The translations under genes and the position numbers were made by a program. From NCBI RefSeq assembly GCF_027497215.1, contig NZ_CP114904.1, positions 620,001 through 684,000 of the forward strand: a stretch of 64,000 bases of DNA, in the 5' to 3' direction. The notes beneath the pieces are model-generated. The model did no database searches. It had not been told where the DNA came from and was given only the letters and a program-made list of their open reading frames with translations. Origin of the DNA: Micromonospora sp. WMMD812 (GTDB taxonomy: Bacteria > Actinomycetota > Actinomycetes > Mycobacteriales > Micromonosporaceae). This document shows, piece after piece, positions 16,604 to 26,809 of the stretch (position 1 is its first letter; each line of letters begins with the position of its first letter).

Positions 16604-19600
16604 ATGATGCGAACAGTTCGTACGATATCGGCGCTGGCACTGCTGGTGCTGGGCGTCACCGCGGCGGCTCCGGGCGGCTCGCCGGCGTCGGCGCAGCCCC
16701 GAGTCGCGAAACCGGCCACCACGCCGGCGGTCGCGTCCAAGGCCCGGACGGTCACTCTGCTCACCGGCGACACCGTCCACGTCAGCACCGTGAACGGCCA
16801 GACGGCGGTCGACGTCGTCCCGGGCAGGGGGCGGGAACGGATCCCGTTCATCACCCACAGCGCGGGCGAGGACGTGCGGGTCATCCCCGCCGACGCCGTC
16901 GGCCTGCTCAACCGGGGCAAGCTCGACGAGCGGCTCTTCGACATCTCGATGCTGGTCGGCTTCGGCTACGACGACAGCCGGGCCACCCTGCCGCTCATCG
17001 TCCAGCACGGCAGCGCCGCCCCCGCCAGCCTCCCCGGTGCCCGGACCACCCGGCAGCTCTTTGGGGCGAGCGCCGTCGCGGAGAGCCGCGCGGACGCGGT
17101 GTCCTTCTGGAACAACCTCACCTCCGCCGCGAGCGGCACCGAGCGGCAACTGCGCCCCGGGTTCGACAAGATCTGGCTCGACGGGCTGCGCCAACCCACC
17201 CTCGACGTCAGCGTCCCGCTGACCGGCGCGCCGAAGGCCTGGCAGGCCGGCTGGACGGGAGCGGGGGTGAAGGTCGGCGTGATCGACACCGGCGTCGACC
17301 AGACCCACCCCGACCTGGCCGGCCGCGTCGCCGCCGCGGAGAACTTCACCGCCGACGCGGACACCCTCGACCGGGTCGGCCACGGCACCCACGTCGCCTC
17401 CACCATCGCCGGCACCGCGGCCGCGTCGCAGGGCCGTTACCAGGGCATGGCGCCCGACGCGACCCTCTACAGCGCCAAGGTCTGCACCGAGGTGGGCTGC
17501 CCGGAGTCGGCGATCCTGGCCGGCATGACCTGGGCGGCGCAGCAGGGCGTCAAGGTCGCCAACATGAGCCTCGGCGGCCCGGACAGCCCGGAGACGGACC
17601 CGATCGAGGCGGCCCTGGCCGACCTCACCCACCGATACGGCATGCTCTTCGTCGTCGCCGCCGGCAACGACGGCCTGGGCGGCGAGTCCACGGTGAACTC
17701 GCCCGGCAGCGTGACCGAGGCGCTGACCGTGGGCGCCGTGACCAAGACGGGCGAGCTGGCCGAGTTCTCGGGCCGAGGCCCGCGCACGGGCGACGCCGGC
17801 ATCAAGCCGGAGATCACCGCGCCCGGCGTGGGCATCGTCGCTGCCCGCAGTTCGACCTCCGACCTGTCGCCGAACGCCGAGAACCCGCAGTACACCAGCC
17901 TTAACGGCACCTCGATGGCGACTCCGCACGTGGCCGGCGCGGCGGCGATCCTGGCCCAGCAGCACCCGGACTGGACGCCGGAGCGGATCAAGTCCACGCT
18001 GATGGCAGCCGCGGCGCCGAGCGACACCATCGGTGTCTACGAGCAGGGCGCGGGCTTCCTCGACGTCGCCCGCGCGACCCAGCAGGCCGTCACGGCGAGC
18101 CCGGTCAGCGTCGCCTTCGAGCGAAGCACCGCGGCGCAGAAGAGCACGATCACGTACGCCAACAGCGGCTCCTCCGCCCTCACCCTGGCTGTCTCGCTCG
18201 ACGCCAAGGACGCCGACGGCGCTCCGGCGCCGGCCGGGCTGTTCGGCCTCAGCGCCTCCTCGGTGACGGTCCCGGCCGGCGGCACGGCCACCGTGACCGT
18301 CACCGTGCAGGCCGGCGCCGGCCTGCCCGACCGCTACTTCGGCGGTGAGGTGACCGCGACCGGCGGCGGCGCGCGGGTGCAGACCCCGGTCGCGCTCGAC
18401 GTCGCCCGCCACCAGCTGACCCTCAAGCTCGTCGGGCCGGACGGCGGAGCGCCCACGCCCGACCAGGGCTGGGTCACCCTCCTGACCGACCTGGACCGGC
18501 AGACCGTCCTGGTGCTCGAGAACCCGGCTACCAGCAGGTACCGGGTCCGCGCGGGCCGCTACCTGGTCCAGACCTACCTGCTGACCGGCGAGCCGTCCTT
18601 CCCGCACGTCACCACGCTGGTGCGCCCGAGCCTCGACCTGACCACGGACCAGGCTCTCACCGTGGACACCCGCCTCGCGAAGCCGATCGCGGTGTCGGTG
18701 CCGAACCCGGGGGCCACCGCGGTCCACGAGGAGTCCGGCTGGACGATCCGGACGCAGCGGCCGCAGATCTGGGGCAGCAACGACCCGTTCGGCGTGCTGA
18801 TGGGCGTGCCCTTCGACCACGTGCGGACCGCGCAGATCGGGGCCGGCAAGACGCCCGGCTTCGTTTCGTACGTCCACGGGATGTGGGGTCAGCCCGCCCA
18901 GGACGGCACCCTGCACAACAGCCCCTACGTCTACCGGGTCTACCTCTACGAGCCGGAGAAGATGATGACCGGGCTGACCCGCAAGCTGCGCGCGGGTGAT
19001 TTCGCCACGGTCCGCTCCCAGACCAGCGCGGACGTGGCCGACGTGCCGGTGTCGCGGTCCGCGGTGGCGCACGCGCCGGGCAACTCGCCGGTCTACCGCG
19101 ACGAGCGCAACATCCCGCCGAGCTTCACCTACGACGCGCCGCGCACCATCACCGAGTACTACAACCAGGACAAGCAGGCCGTGTGGCAGTCGACCTCGGC
19201 CCAGCTGAGGTACACGTACTACGAGTCGGCGTGGACCAGCTACAAGCCTGGGCGGACGTACACGGTGAAGTGGGCCAACGGGGTGGCCGGGCCGGTCTTC
19301 CCGGCGCCGAACTTCGGCCAGCAGTTCGCCACCCGCTACTGGGGCGACACGATCGGCGGGCCCGGGCCGCTGCACGGCGACGGCGCCGGACACATGGGCT
19401 TCCGGCACGTCCGCGGCGGGAGCGTGCAGGTGAACCTCTACCGCAACGGGGTCAAGGTCGGCGACGCGAATCAGGTGCCCTGGACGTGGGACGTGCCTGC
19501 GGAGACGGGTGACTACCGGTTGGCCGCGACCTTCCGCAGCGACCCGGCGTTCACCCTGTCGACGGCGGTCGACGCGGAGTGGACCTTCAAGTCCGGGCAC

Positions 19601-19942
19601 GTGCGCGAAGGCGACCTGGTGAAGCTGCCGATGACGGCGATCCGGTACAACCCGGAGCTCGACGTCGACCACCGGGCGCCCGCCGGCCGGCTGTTCGCGA
19701 TCCCGGTCTCGCTCGACCGTCAGGTCGGCGCGGCGCCGGGCCGGACCAGGTCCCTGACCGTCGAGGCGTCCTTCGACGACGGCAAGACCTGGCGGAAGCT
19801 GACGGTGCTGCGCTCCGGCGAGAAGGCGGTCGCCTGGGTACGCAACCCGTCCGGTAGCGGCTTCGTGTCGCTGCGGGCCTCCGCCACGGACACCGGCGGC
19901 AACACGGTCAAGCAGACCATCATCCGCGCCTACCGGTACTGA
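16604..19942 (+). CDS. secreted subtilisin-like (S8) serine peptidase
   Basis: An 1112-residue exported protease. An N-terminal signal peptide (MMRTVRTISALALLVLGVTA, cut near ASAQP) leads to a prodomain of about 170 residues. The catalytic domain shows Asp near residue 226 (VGVIDTGVDQTHPDL), His near 260 (GHGTHVAS) and Ser near 436 (NGTSMATPHVAGAA). The 650-residue C-terminal region is beta-rich, starting with a Fn3-like module, and probably mediates substrate or surface binding. It is large compared with ordinary subtilisins but normal for actinobacterial secreted S8 proteases. ATG 16604 follows CTAGGGAGC. It is transcribed alone and ends in a strong hairpin. Confidence 0.96.
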   Translation: MMRTVRTISALALLVLGVTAAAPGGSPASAQPRVAKPATTPAVASKARTVTLLTGDTVHVSTVNGQTAVDVVPGRGRERIPFITHSAGEDVRVIPADAVGLLNRGKLDERLFDISMLVGFGYDDSRATLPLIVQHGSAAPASLPGARTTRQLFGASAVAESRADAVSFWNNLTSAASGTERQLRPGFDKIWLDGLRQPTLDVSVPLTGAPKAWQAGWTGAGVKVGVIDTGVDQTHPDLAGRVAAAENFTADADTLDRVGHGTHVASTIAGTAAASQGRYQGMAPDATLYSAKVCTEVGCPESAILAGMTWAAQQGVKVANMSLGGPDSPETDPIEAALADLTHRYGMLFVVAAGNDGLGGESTVNSPGSVTEALTVGAVTKTGELAEFSGRGPRTGDAGIKPEITAPGVGIVAARSSTSDLSPNAENPQYTSLNGTSMATPHVAGAAAILAQQHPDWTPERIKSTLMAAAAPSDTIGVYEQGAGFLDVARATQQAVTASPVSVAFERSTAAQKSTITYANSGSSALTLAVSLDAKDADGAPAPAGLFGLSASSVTVPAGGTATVTVTVQAGAGLPDRYFGGEVTATGGGARVQTPVALDVARHQLTLKLVGPDGGAPTPDQGWVTLLTDLDRQTVLVLENPATSRYRVRAGRYLVQTYLLTGEPSFPHVTTLVRPSLDLTTDQALTVDTRLAKPIAVSVPNPGATAVHEESGWTIRTQRPQIWGSNDPFGVLMGVPFDHVRTAQIGAGKTPGFVSYVHGMWGQPAQDGTLHNSPYVYRVYLYEPEKMMTGLTRKLRAGDFATVRSQTSADVADVPVSRSAVAHAPGNSPVYRDERNIPPSFTYDAPRTITEYYNQDKQAVWQSTSAQLRYTYYESAWTSYKPGRTYTVKWANGVAGPVFPAPNFGQQFATRYWGDTIGGPGPLHGDGAGHMGFRHVRGGSVQVNLYRNGVKVGDANQVPWTWDVPAETGDYRLAATFRSDPAFTLSTAVDAEWTFKSGHVREGDLVKLPMTAIRYNPELDVDHRAPAGRLFAIPVSLDRQVGAAPGRTRSLTVEASFDDGKTWRKLTVLRSGEKAVAWVRNPSGSGFVSLRASATDTGGNTVKQTIIRAYRY

Positions 19943-19949
19943 GGGTGGG

Positions 19950-19983
19950 ACCCGGGCGCGGCGCGCAGGCGCCGCGTCCGGGT
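19950..19983. terminator. hairpin terminator after the protease
   Basis: A 14-base stem with one G-T wobble (ACCCGGGCGCGGCG, 19950-19963; CGCCGCGTCCGGGT, 19970-19983) and a 6-base loop. It starts 8 bases after the protease stop and faces the convergent SARP gene. Confidence 0.75.
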
Positions 19984-20038
19984 CACCGTCGCCAGGCCGA
20001 CGGCGAGCCCGACCCGTCGTGCTCGGCGAGAGCCTCGC

Positions 20039-22009
20039 TCACGCCGGTCCGCCGAGGGTCGGGTCGCCGTTGGCAAAGTGGACGGCCCGCTCGACGGCGG
20101 CGTCCCGCTCGGCCGGATCGTCGTGCTCCTCCCCGAGCTCCACGGCGTAGGCGCGGAGCAGATCGTGCATCCGCCATCGGCCGTCGCCGGCCTGGACCAG
20201 CAGCTGCGCCCCGAGCTCGGCGAGCAGGCCGCGGGCGGAGCGCAGGGACAGGCCGCCCAGGGCGGCCGCCGCTCGCGTGCTCAGCTCCCCGGCCGGGTGC
20301 AGGGGCAGCAGCCGGAAGAGCCGGGCTGCCTCCGGAGTCAGGGCCCGGTAGGACCAGGAGAAAATCGCCTCCAGGTCGGCGCGCGCGTCCCCGAAGCCGG
20401 TCAACCGGCCGTCGGTCTCGGCCAGCTCGCCCGCGACCGCGGGCAGGCTGAGCCCGCCCCGGCCGACGCCCCGGGTGGCGACCAGCGCCAGGGCCAACGG
20501 CAGCCGGCCGCACCGCGCGATGATCTCGTCGACGGCGGCCGGGTCGACGGCCGCCGCGTCGCCCAGCCGCCGGGTGAGCAGCTCGCGGGCCTCGGCGTCG
20601 GTCAGCAGGTCGAGGTGCAGTGGGTGAGCGCCCGCCGGGCCGGCCCCGCCGTTGATCCGGCGGCGGCTGGTGGCGATGACGAGACTGCCGCCGGTGCCGG
20701 GCAGCAGGTGCCGGATCTGGTCCCAGTCGCGGCAGTTGTCGAGCAGGATCAGCATCCGACGTTCGGCCAGGATGCCGCGGTAGAGGCCGGTCTGGGCGTG
20801 CAGCTCGGCCGGGATGGCGGCCGGCGCGACCCCGAGGGACCACAGGAAGCCGCGCAACGCCTCCGCCGGTGTCATCGCCAAGTCGCCGGAGGCGAAACCC
20901 CGCAGGTCCGCGTGCAACTGCCCGCCGGGATAGCGGGCGGCCAGCTGGTGGGCCAGGTGCACCGCGAGGGTGGTCTTCCCGACGCCCGGCATGCCGTCGA
21001 TCAACAGGGCCGTGGTCCGCCGGTCACCGGCCAGCAGCTCCCGCGCGGCGGCCAGCACGTCGCGGCGGCCGCTGAAATAGGGGTGGTCGGCCGGCAACTG
21101 CGCCGGCGGATCGGTCGGGGTCGGCTGCGACAACTCCACCTCGGCGGGCGGCCATGATTCGGGCTCCGCGCCGCCACCGGACGCTCCGGACCGGATGAGG
21201 GCCGGTTTCGCGCCGCGCCGCGACCTGGCGCCGTCGGCCGGGGCGTCGTGGTCGAGCAGGCGGTCCCGGGCCGCGCGCAGGTCGCCACCCGGCTGGATGC
21301 CGAGCTCGTCGCCCAGCCGGCGCTCGATGTCGGCGTAGGCCGCGAGGGCCTCGGCGCGCCGGCCGTCCGCGGCGAGCGCGAGCAGCAGCCGCGCCTGCAG
21401 TGCCTCGTCCAGCGGCTCGACCTCGGCGGCCTGCCGGATCGCGGGCAGCACGACGTGCGTGCACCCGGCCCGCAAGGCGGCGTCGGTCGCCGCCCGCACG
21501 GCGGCGAACCGCTCACCGTCCACTGCGACGAACTCCGGATGAACCCGCCCGCCGGCCTGCAGGCCCGCGGCACACCGCTCCCGCCACAGCGCCAGCCCCT
21601 CCCGGTAGAGCGCGACGGCCGGTGCGCCGGAGCTGCCGTCGGCCCGGGCGACCAGGCGCCGGAAACGCAGCAGGTCGAGCGACTGTCCGTCGATCCGCAG
21701 CCGGTACTCGGCACCGTCGCGGATCAGCACCGAACCCGCTGCCCGCGTCGGCAGGCCCGGCTCGAAGCGCCGCCGCAGCACCCCGACATGCCGGTGCACC
21801 ACGTTCACCGCGCTGGGTGGGGGGTCGGACTCCCAGAGCAGGTCGACGAGCTCGGCGACGCTGACGGCACCGCCGGCACGGGCGAGCAGCAACGCCACGA
21901 TCAGCCGCTGCTGCCGGGTGCCCAGGTCGATTTCGGCCTGGCCGTGCCAGGCCCGCACCGGGCCGAGAATCGCGAACGAGAGCGGGCTGGTCATATTGAT
22001 GCGATCCAT
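20039..22009 (-). CDS. AfsR/SARP-type regulator without TPR domain
   Basis: A 656-residue activator. Residues about 1-100 form the OmpR-like DNA-binding domain (LGTRQQRLIVALLLARAGG; VVHRHVGVLRRRFEP). The BTAD helical domain follows to about 250, then a low-complexity linker, then an NB-ARC ATPase. The ATPase has Walker A GMPGVGKTT, Walker B RMLILLDNCRD and a GxP motif (CGRLPLALAL). It stops soon after the winged-helix end of the NB-ARC module, lacking the TPR repeats of full-length AfsR. It is a close paralogue of the gene at 22771-25617, with only an ECF sigma gene between them. SARP proteins commonly switch on secondary metabolism, but no such cluster is within the window. Confidence 0.93.
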   Translation of the reverse strand: MDRINMTSPLSFAILGPVRAWHGQAEIDLGTRQQRLIVALLLARAGGAVSVAELVDLLWESDPPPSAVNVVHRHVGVLRRRFEPGLPTRAAGSVLIRDGAEYRLRIDGQSLDLLRFRRLVARADGSSGAPAVALYREGLALWRERCAAGLQAGGRVHPEFVAVDGERFAAVRAATDAALRAGCTHVVLPAIRQAAEVEPLDEALQARLLLALAADGRRAEALAAYADIERRLGDELGIQPGGDLRAARDRLLDHDAPADGARSRRGAKPALIRSGASGGGAEPESWPPAEVELSQPTPTDPPAQLPADHPYFSGRRDVLAAARELLAGDRRTTALLIDGMPGVGKTTLAVHLAHQLAARYPGGQLHADLRGFASGDLAMTPAEALRGFLWSLGVAPAAIPAELHAQTGLYRGILAERRMLILLDNCRDWDQIRHLLPGTGGSLVIATSRRRINGGAGPAGAHPLHLDLLTDAEARELLTRRLGDAAAVDPAAVDEIIARCGRLPLALALVATRGVGRGGLSLPAVAGELAETDGRLTGFGDARADLEAIFSWSYRALTPEAARLFRLLPLHPAGELSTRAAAALGGLSLRSARGLLAELGAQLLVQAGDGRWRMHDLLRAYAVELGEEHDDPAERDAAVERAVHFANGDPTLGGPA

Positions 22010-22130
22010 ACCGGGCCGGTTGCCACGAACGCCACAGCCTGGCAGGACCCGTGCGCCGCAACGGGCGCACGCCGCCGCGCTGTGAGCTTCGACTCAGCGG
22101 CCGGGTCGCCGGCGGGTAAATCGTCCCCGC

Positions 22131-22655
22131 TCAGGCCGCCTTGAGGCCGGTACGCAGGGCACGCAGCGCGTAGTGCGTCCGGGACTTCACCGTGCCGATC
22201 GGCACTCCCAGCCGGCCCGCGACCTCTTCCAGCGACCGCCCGACCAGGTAGACCTCGGAGAGCAGACTGCGCTGGGCCGGGCTCAGGCGGTCGAGCGCGT
22301 GCCGGATGGCGTACGCCGCCAGCGCGCTGCCGGTGGTGTCGTCACCAGCGGGAATCCAGGTCATGTCGACGAGCTGGACCTCGGCCGGGCGGCCCCGCCG
22401 CAGCCGGACGCCGTCGATGACGAGCCGCCGGGCGACGGTGACGAGCCACCGCCGGGCGGCCTCGGGCTCGGCCGGCACCGAGTCGAGGTGCCGCCAGGCC
22501 CGCAGCATCGTCTCCTGGAGCAGGTCCTCGGCGGTCTGCCGCTGGCCGTGGGTCAGCACGAGCAGGAGACGCAGCACGGCGTGGGCGTGGTCCGCGTGCA
22601 GCGTGTTCATGCGCTCGGCCCGGCCGGCCGGTGATTCGTCGCGTGCCCGCAGCAC
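22131..22655 (-). CDS. SigL/SigK-like ECF sigma factor
   Basis: A 174-residue ECF sigma factor with region 2 (TAEDLLQETMLRAWRHL) and region 4 (RSLEEVAGRLGVPIGTVKSR). GTG 22655 is chosen because GGGGGGAG stands just before it; ATG 22610 is an alternative that would trim the N-terminus to the start of region 2. No adjacent anti-sigma gene is visible, in contrast to typical SigK/SigL pairs. It lies between two AfsR/SARP paralogues on the same strand, 122 bases before the shorter one, suggesting joint regulation. Confidence 0.9.
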   Translation of the reverse strand: MLRARDESPAGRAERMNTLHADHAHAVLRLLLVLTHGQRQTAEDLLQETMLRAWRHLDSVPAEPEAARRWLVTVARRLVIDGVRLRRGRPAEVQLVDMTWIPAGDDTTGSALAAYAIRHALDRLSPAQRSLLSEVYLVGRSLEEVAGRLGVPIGTVKSRTHYALRALRTGLKAA

Positions 22656-22770
22656 GGCATCTCCCCCCACAGGCAGGAGCAACGGTCAGTGCGGCACGAG
22701 CCTAGGGACGATCGACGCGAATGGACTGACGCGTAAGTGCGGATCGAGTGCCGTCACCGATCGCGGTCGG

Positions 22771-25617
22771 TCACGGACCCGACGTGACCGTTGCGAGCAG
22801 GCCGGCCAGCCGCCGGCCGGTCCCGGTCTGCGCGTACGGGATGAGGGCCAGCGCCTCCTGCCACGCCCGCACCGCGGCGTCCTGGTCGCCGCCGGCGGCG
22901 AGGGCGTCGCCGAGCAGCGTCAGCACCTCCGCGGCCGGCGCCGACGCCGAGGCCTCCTGGTAGGCGACGGCCGCCTCGCGCCAGCAGCCGACCGCCTTCC
23001 CGAGCTCGCGCCGGGCGGAATGCACCCGGCCGCGCACCTCCCACGCCTCGGCGATGCCCAGCCGGTACTGCGCTGCGCGGGACAGCGCCATCGCCTGCTC
23101 GGCGCAGCGCATCGCCTCGTCTTCCCGGCCCAGTTCGGCGTTGCTTCCGGCCATGATCACCAGACCGTCCGCGAGCAGTTTGTCGTCACCGGCCGCCCGG
23201 GCCGGTCCCAGCGCCGCGGAGAGCGCCCGGACGACCTCCTCGTGCCGCCCCTGGGCGTGCAGGATCATCGCCCGGTTGATCCTGGCCCGGGTCAGCTCGC
23301 CGTGCAGGCCGAGCCGGGCGAGCAACTCGAGAGCCCGGTCGAGGTGCCCGACCGCGGCCTCGTGCTCGCCCCGGAAGTAGGCCGCCCCGGCCAGGCTGCG
23401 GTGCATCCTCGCCTGCCCGACCAGGTCGCCGCCCGCCCGGGCGGCGTCGAGGGCCACCTCGCCGGTCGCCGTCCAGTCGGTCCACCGGCCGCTGCGGTCG
23501 AAGAAATGCTGCATGCCCAGGGCGAGTTGCCAGGCGTCGGTGTGCCGGCCCTGCGTGGCGGCCCGACCGACCAGCGCGATGAGGACCTGCCTCTCGGCGC
23601 TGAACCAGCCCATGGCGTCGCCGTGGCCGGCGAACCGCAGGGGGGTCTCGCCCGGCCCCGGCTCGATGAGCGGGTGGTCCTCGGAGGTCAGCAGCCGCCG
23701 GTGCGCCTGATAGCAGGTGGCCCGGTAGAACTGCAGGCAACGCAGCTCCGCGGCGGCGCGCTCGGCCGGGTTGTCGATCTCCTCGCCGAGCTCCCTGGCG
23801 TAGGCCAGCAGCAGGTCGTGGGCGCGGTAGCGGCCCGGCAGGTCCTCGCTGATCAGGTGCGCCCGGCTCAGCTCGCCGATCAGCGCCCGCCCGACGCGCG
23901 GCGGGACGCCGGCCAGGCCCGCCGCACCGGCGACCGAGATGTCGGGACCGGGATGGATCGGCAGCAGCCGAAAGAGTCGGGCGGCCGGGGCGGAGAGTGC
24001 CCGGTAGGACCAGGAGAAGACGGCACGCAGGCCGGTCTGCGGGTCGTCACCGTCGAATCCGTCCAGGCTGCCGGGCGCGTGGGCCAGCTCGGCGGCGATC
24101 TGCGCCGGCGGCGTCCGCGGCACGCTCGCCGCGCGGGCGGCCACCACGGCCAGCGCGAGCGGCAGCCGCCCGCAGCTGGCGATGATCGCGTCGATCGCGG
24201 CCGGGTCCGCTGCGACGGGGCCGGCGCCGAGCGGCCCGAGGAGCGCCGCGCGGGCCTCGTCGAGGCTCGGTAGGCCGACCGGCAACGGGTGGGCGCCGGT
24301 CGTGGTCAGCAGGGTGCTGAGCCGGCTGCGGCTGGTGACGATCACCAGACAGGCCGGGTTGCCCGGCAGCAGGTGCCGGATCTGCTCCGCGTCCCGGCAG
24401 TTGTCGAGCACGATCAGCAACCGCCGGCCGGCAAGACTGCTGCGGTACATGCCCGCCAGAGCGTGCAACTCGGCGGGAATGCCCTGCTGAGGCACCCCGA
24501 GCGAGCCGAGGAAACCGCGCAGCGCCTCGGCCGGGCTCATCGCCGCGTCCCGCCCGTCGTAGCCGCGTAGGTCGACGTACAGCTGCCCGTCCGGGTAGCC
24601 GGCGGAGAACTCGTGGGCGAGGTGGACGGCGAGTGCGGTCTTGCCGATCCCGGGCATGCCGTCGATCGCGAGCACCGCCGGCCCGCCCGGGCGCGCGACC
24701 GCCGCGCGGGCCTCGGCGATGAGGTCGTCCCGGCCGCTGAAGAAGGGCAGGTCCGGCGGCAGCTGCGCGGGCCGGGGCAGAGGCGCCGGCGACCCGGTCC
24801 GCGCCGGCCCGGTGCGCTGGTGCAACAGCCGGTCGTACGCCTCCCGCAGCTCCTCGCCCGGATCGATGCCCAGGTCCTCGGCGAGCCGGCGGCGCACCAC
24901 CCGGTACGTCTCGACGGCCTCCGCCTGGCGGCCGTCGGCGGCGAGCGCAAGCAGCAAACGGCTCTGCAGCGACTCGTCGAGCGGGTGCTGCTCGGCGGCC
25001 TGCCGCAACGGCGCCAGCACCGCGCTCAGTCGACCGCAGCGCTCGGCGGCGTCGGCGGCCTCGCGCACGACCTGGGCGCGTTCGGCCTCCACGGCGAGGA
25101 ACGCGGGATGCCGGCGGGACGCCGGTTCCAGGCCCGCGGCACATCGGCCGCGCCACAGTCGCAGCCCGTCGAGGGAGTGCCGCAGCGCCGACTCCGGGTC
25201 GCCGTCCTGCAGGCTCCGGCCGGCCAGCCGGCTCAGTGACCGGAACTTCAGCAGGTCGAGGGTTTCCTCGTCGGCGCGCAACCGATAACCGGAGAGGTCC
25301 CGGAGGATGTGCCGGCCCGCCGCCCTGGTGGGCAGGTCGGGCTCGAACAGCCGCCGGAGCACCCCGACGTGCCGGTGCACGACGTTCGCGGCGCTGGCCG
25401 GGGCCTCCTCGTCCCAGAGCAGGTCGACCAGCTCGGCCAGGGCGACCGGCGAACCGGCCCGGGCCAGCAGCAACGCGAGCACCAGACGCTGCTGACGGGC
25501 GCCCAGACGCAGCTCGGCGCCGGCGCGGACGACCCGGACCGAGCCGAGCACCGAGAAGCCGATCGCCTCGCCCGCCTCCGCCCGCACGCCGGCAACGGTA
25601 ACCGGCCGACCGGCCAC
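22771..25617 (-). CDS. AfsR/SARP-type regulator with NB-ARC and TPR domains
   Basis: A 948-residue AfsR-like regulator. The order is an OmpR-type DNA-binding domain (about 20-115), BTAD (about 120-265), NB-ARC ATPase (Walker A GMPGIGKTA, Walker B RRLLIVLDNCRD; about 300-560) and TPR-like helical repeats to the end (for example HLDRALELLARLGLHGELTR, AMRCAEQAMALSRAAQYRLG). The GTG at 25617 is the longest start; a later GTG in the first 12 codons is possible, since the DNA-binding domain begins around IGFSVLGSV. Strong stretches shared with the shorter paralogue (LAELVDLLW, VVHRHVGVLRR, FEPDLPTRAAG) point to duplication. Confidence 0.93.
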   Translation of the reverse strand: MAGRPVTVAGVRAEAGEAIGFSVLGSVRVVRAGAELRLGARQQRLVLALLLARAGSPVALAELVDLLWDEEAPASAANVVHRHVGVLRRLFEPDLPTRAAGRHILRDLSGYRLRADEETLDLLKFRSLSRLAGRSLQDGDPESALRHSLDGLRLWRGRCAAGLEPASRRHPAFLAVEAERAQVVREAADAAERCGRLSAVLAPLRQAAEQHPLDESLQSRLLLALAADGRQAEAVETYRVVRRRLAEDLGIDPGEELREAYDRLLHQRTGPARTGSPAPLPRPAQLPPDLPFFSGRDDLIAEARAAVARPGGPAVLAIDGMPGIGKTALAVHLAHEFSAGYPDGQLYVDLRGYDGRDAAMSPAEALRGFLGSLGVPQQGIPAELHALAGMYRSSLAGRRLLIVLDNCRDAEQIRHLLPGNPACLVIVTSRSRLSTLLTTTGAHPLPVGLPSLDEARAALLGPLGAGPVAADPAAIDAIIASCGRLPLALAVVAARAASVPRTPPAQIAAELAHAPGSLDGFDGDDPQTGLRAVFSWSYRALSAPAARLFRLLPIHPGPDISVAGAAGLAGVPPRVGRALIGELSRAHLISEDLPGRYRAHDLLLAYARELGEEIDNPAERAAAELRCLQFYRATCYQAHRRLLTSEDHPLIEPGPGETPLRFAGHGDAMGWFSAERQVLIALVGRAATQGRHTDAWQLALGMQHFFDRSGRWTDWTATGEVALDAARAGGDLVGQARMHRSLAGAAYFRGEHEAAVGHLDRALELLARLGLHGELTRARINRAMILHAQGRHEEVVRALSAALGPARAAGDDKLLADGLVIMAGSNAELGREDEAMRCAEQAMALSRAAQYRLGIAEAWEVRGRVHSARRELGKAVGCWREAAVAYQEASASAPAAEVLTLLGDALAAGGDQDAAVRAWQEALALIPYAQTGTGRRLAGLLATVTSGP

Positions 25618-25641
25618 CCCGAGCTCGCGGCCACCCGCCGG

Positions 25642-26678
25642 TCAGGAACGCGGCCGCCGCGTGGCCGGTTCCTCGCGGCGGGGCGACGCGGCGGGTGCGC
25701 CGGCGGCGGCGTAGCGGCGGGCCAGCTGCGCGAAGGCTTTCCTGAGCTCGGCCGGACCGACGACCTCGATGTCGGCGTCGAACCTGCCGATCGTGGCGGC
25801 CAGGCCCGGCCATGACCACGAGCCCAGGACGAGCCGGCAGCGACTCGAGTCGATCTCCTCGACGACTCCGTCCGGCACGTAGCGGGAAACGGCTGCGGCG
25901 GGCAGGTCGAGGATCACCTCACCCCGGCAGGGCCAGTCGCCGGAGCCGCCGACGCCCCGGAACGTGTGGGTCACGAAGGCGGCCACGTCACCTCCGGGCA
26001 CCTCTCGCGGCGCGAATCGGGGCCCGGTGGGGGCGAGCGGGGTGATCCGGTCGGCGCGGAACGTGCGCCAGTCCTGGCGGTCGAGGTCCCAGGCGACGAG
26101 GTACCAGCGTCCGCCCCAGGTGACCAGGTGGTGGGCTGCGCCCGGCGCGGCGGGATCCGCGGGCCGCGGCAGTCCGGTCCCGCGGCGGCGTAGTCGAAAC
26201 GCAGCACCTCGCGGGCGTGCACGGCGGCGCTGAGTGCCATGAGCACGCCGCTCGCGACCGGCGGGTCCGATCGCCTCGTGGACCGCTCGACCGCGGTGAC
26301 CTGAAGCGTGTCGATCCGGTGACGCAGCCGGGCGGGCATGACCTGCCGCACCGTGTTCAGCGCACGGGCCGCTGCCTCCTCGATGCCGGCGCCGGTGGTG
26401 GCGGCGACCTGCAGGGCGATGGCCAGCGCGACGGCCTGCTCGTCGTCGAACAGCAACGGGGGCAACTCGGCGCCGGCGTCGAGCCGGTACCCGCCGTCGG
26501 GCCCCTTGAACGCCACGATCGGATAACCGAGCTCGCGCAGGCGGTCAACGTCGCGGCGCACGGTGCGCGGGCTGACCTCCAGCCGCTCGGCCAACACCGC
26601 CCCCGGCCAGTCGCGGCGCGCCTGCAGCAGCGAGAGGAGCGACAGCAGCCGCGCTGAGGTCTTCGGCATACGCACCAT
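25642..26678 (-). pseudogene. YafY-type HTH/WYL transcriptional regulator, frameshifted
   Basis: The N-terminal part (from ATG 26678 or 26669) encodes an HTH_11 domain (ERLEVSPRTVRRDVDRLREL) and the start of a WYL domain up to LRFDYAAAGP. From about base 26170 the reading continues in another frame as GLPRPADP, then HHLVTWGGRWYLVAWDLDR, DWRTFRADRITPLAP and the WCX-type tail to a stop at 25642. One extra base near GGGACCGGACTGCC accounts for the break. Both halves are well conserved, so the lesion is recent or a sequence error. YafY/WYL proteins usually regulate neighbouring genes; the divergent AlkZ-like gene at 26810 is the natural candidate. Confidence 0.8.
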
Positions 26679-26809
26679 AGTGCCGACAGAAGCGGACACT
26701 TCCTGGCCGCTACGCCTGCGATGGTGGACGCGTGCCAGCCAACGACACCAACTCGAACGACCGGACGGTCAGCGCACCGCGCCTGGTCGGGCCGAGGTAC
26801 TCCTGACCG

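Noticed and set aside
16595..19672. A 1025-codon open frame antisense to the S8 protease
   Set aside because: Its product is low-complexity Arg/Gly/Val/Asp-rich without domains, mirroring the codon bias of the real gene. Long antisense frames are expected in DNA this GC-rich.
20039..25617. SARP regulators as a sign of a biosynthetic gene cluster
   Set aside because: No polyketide, peptide or terpene synthase or tailoring set occurs in the window. The single glycosyltransferase and oxidoreductases are scattered.
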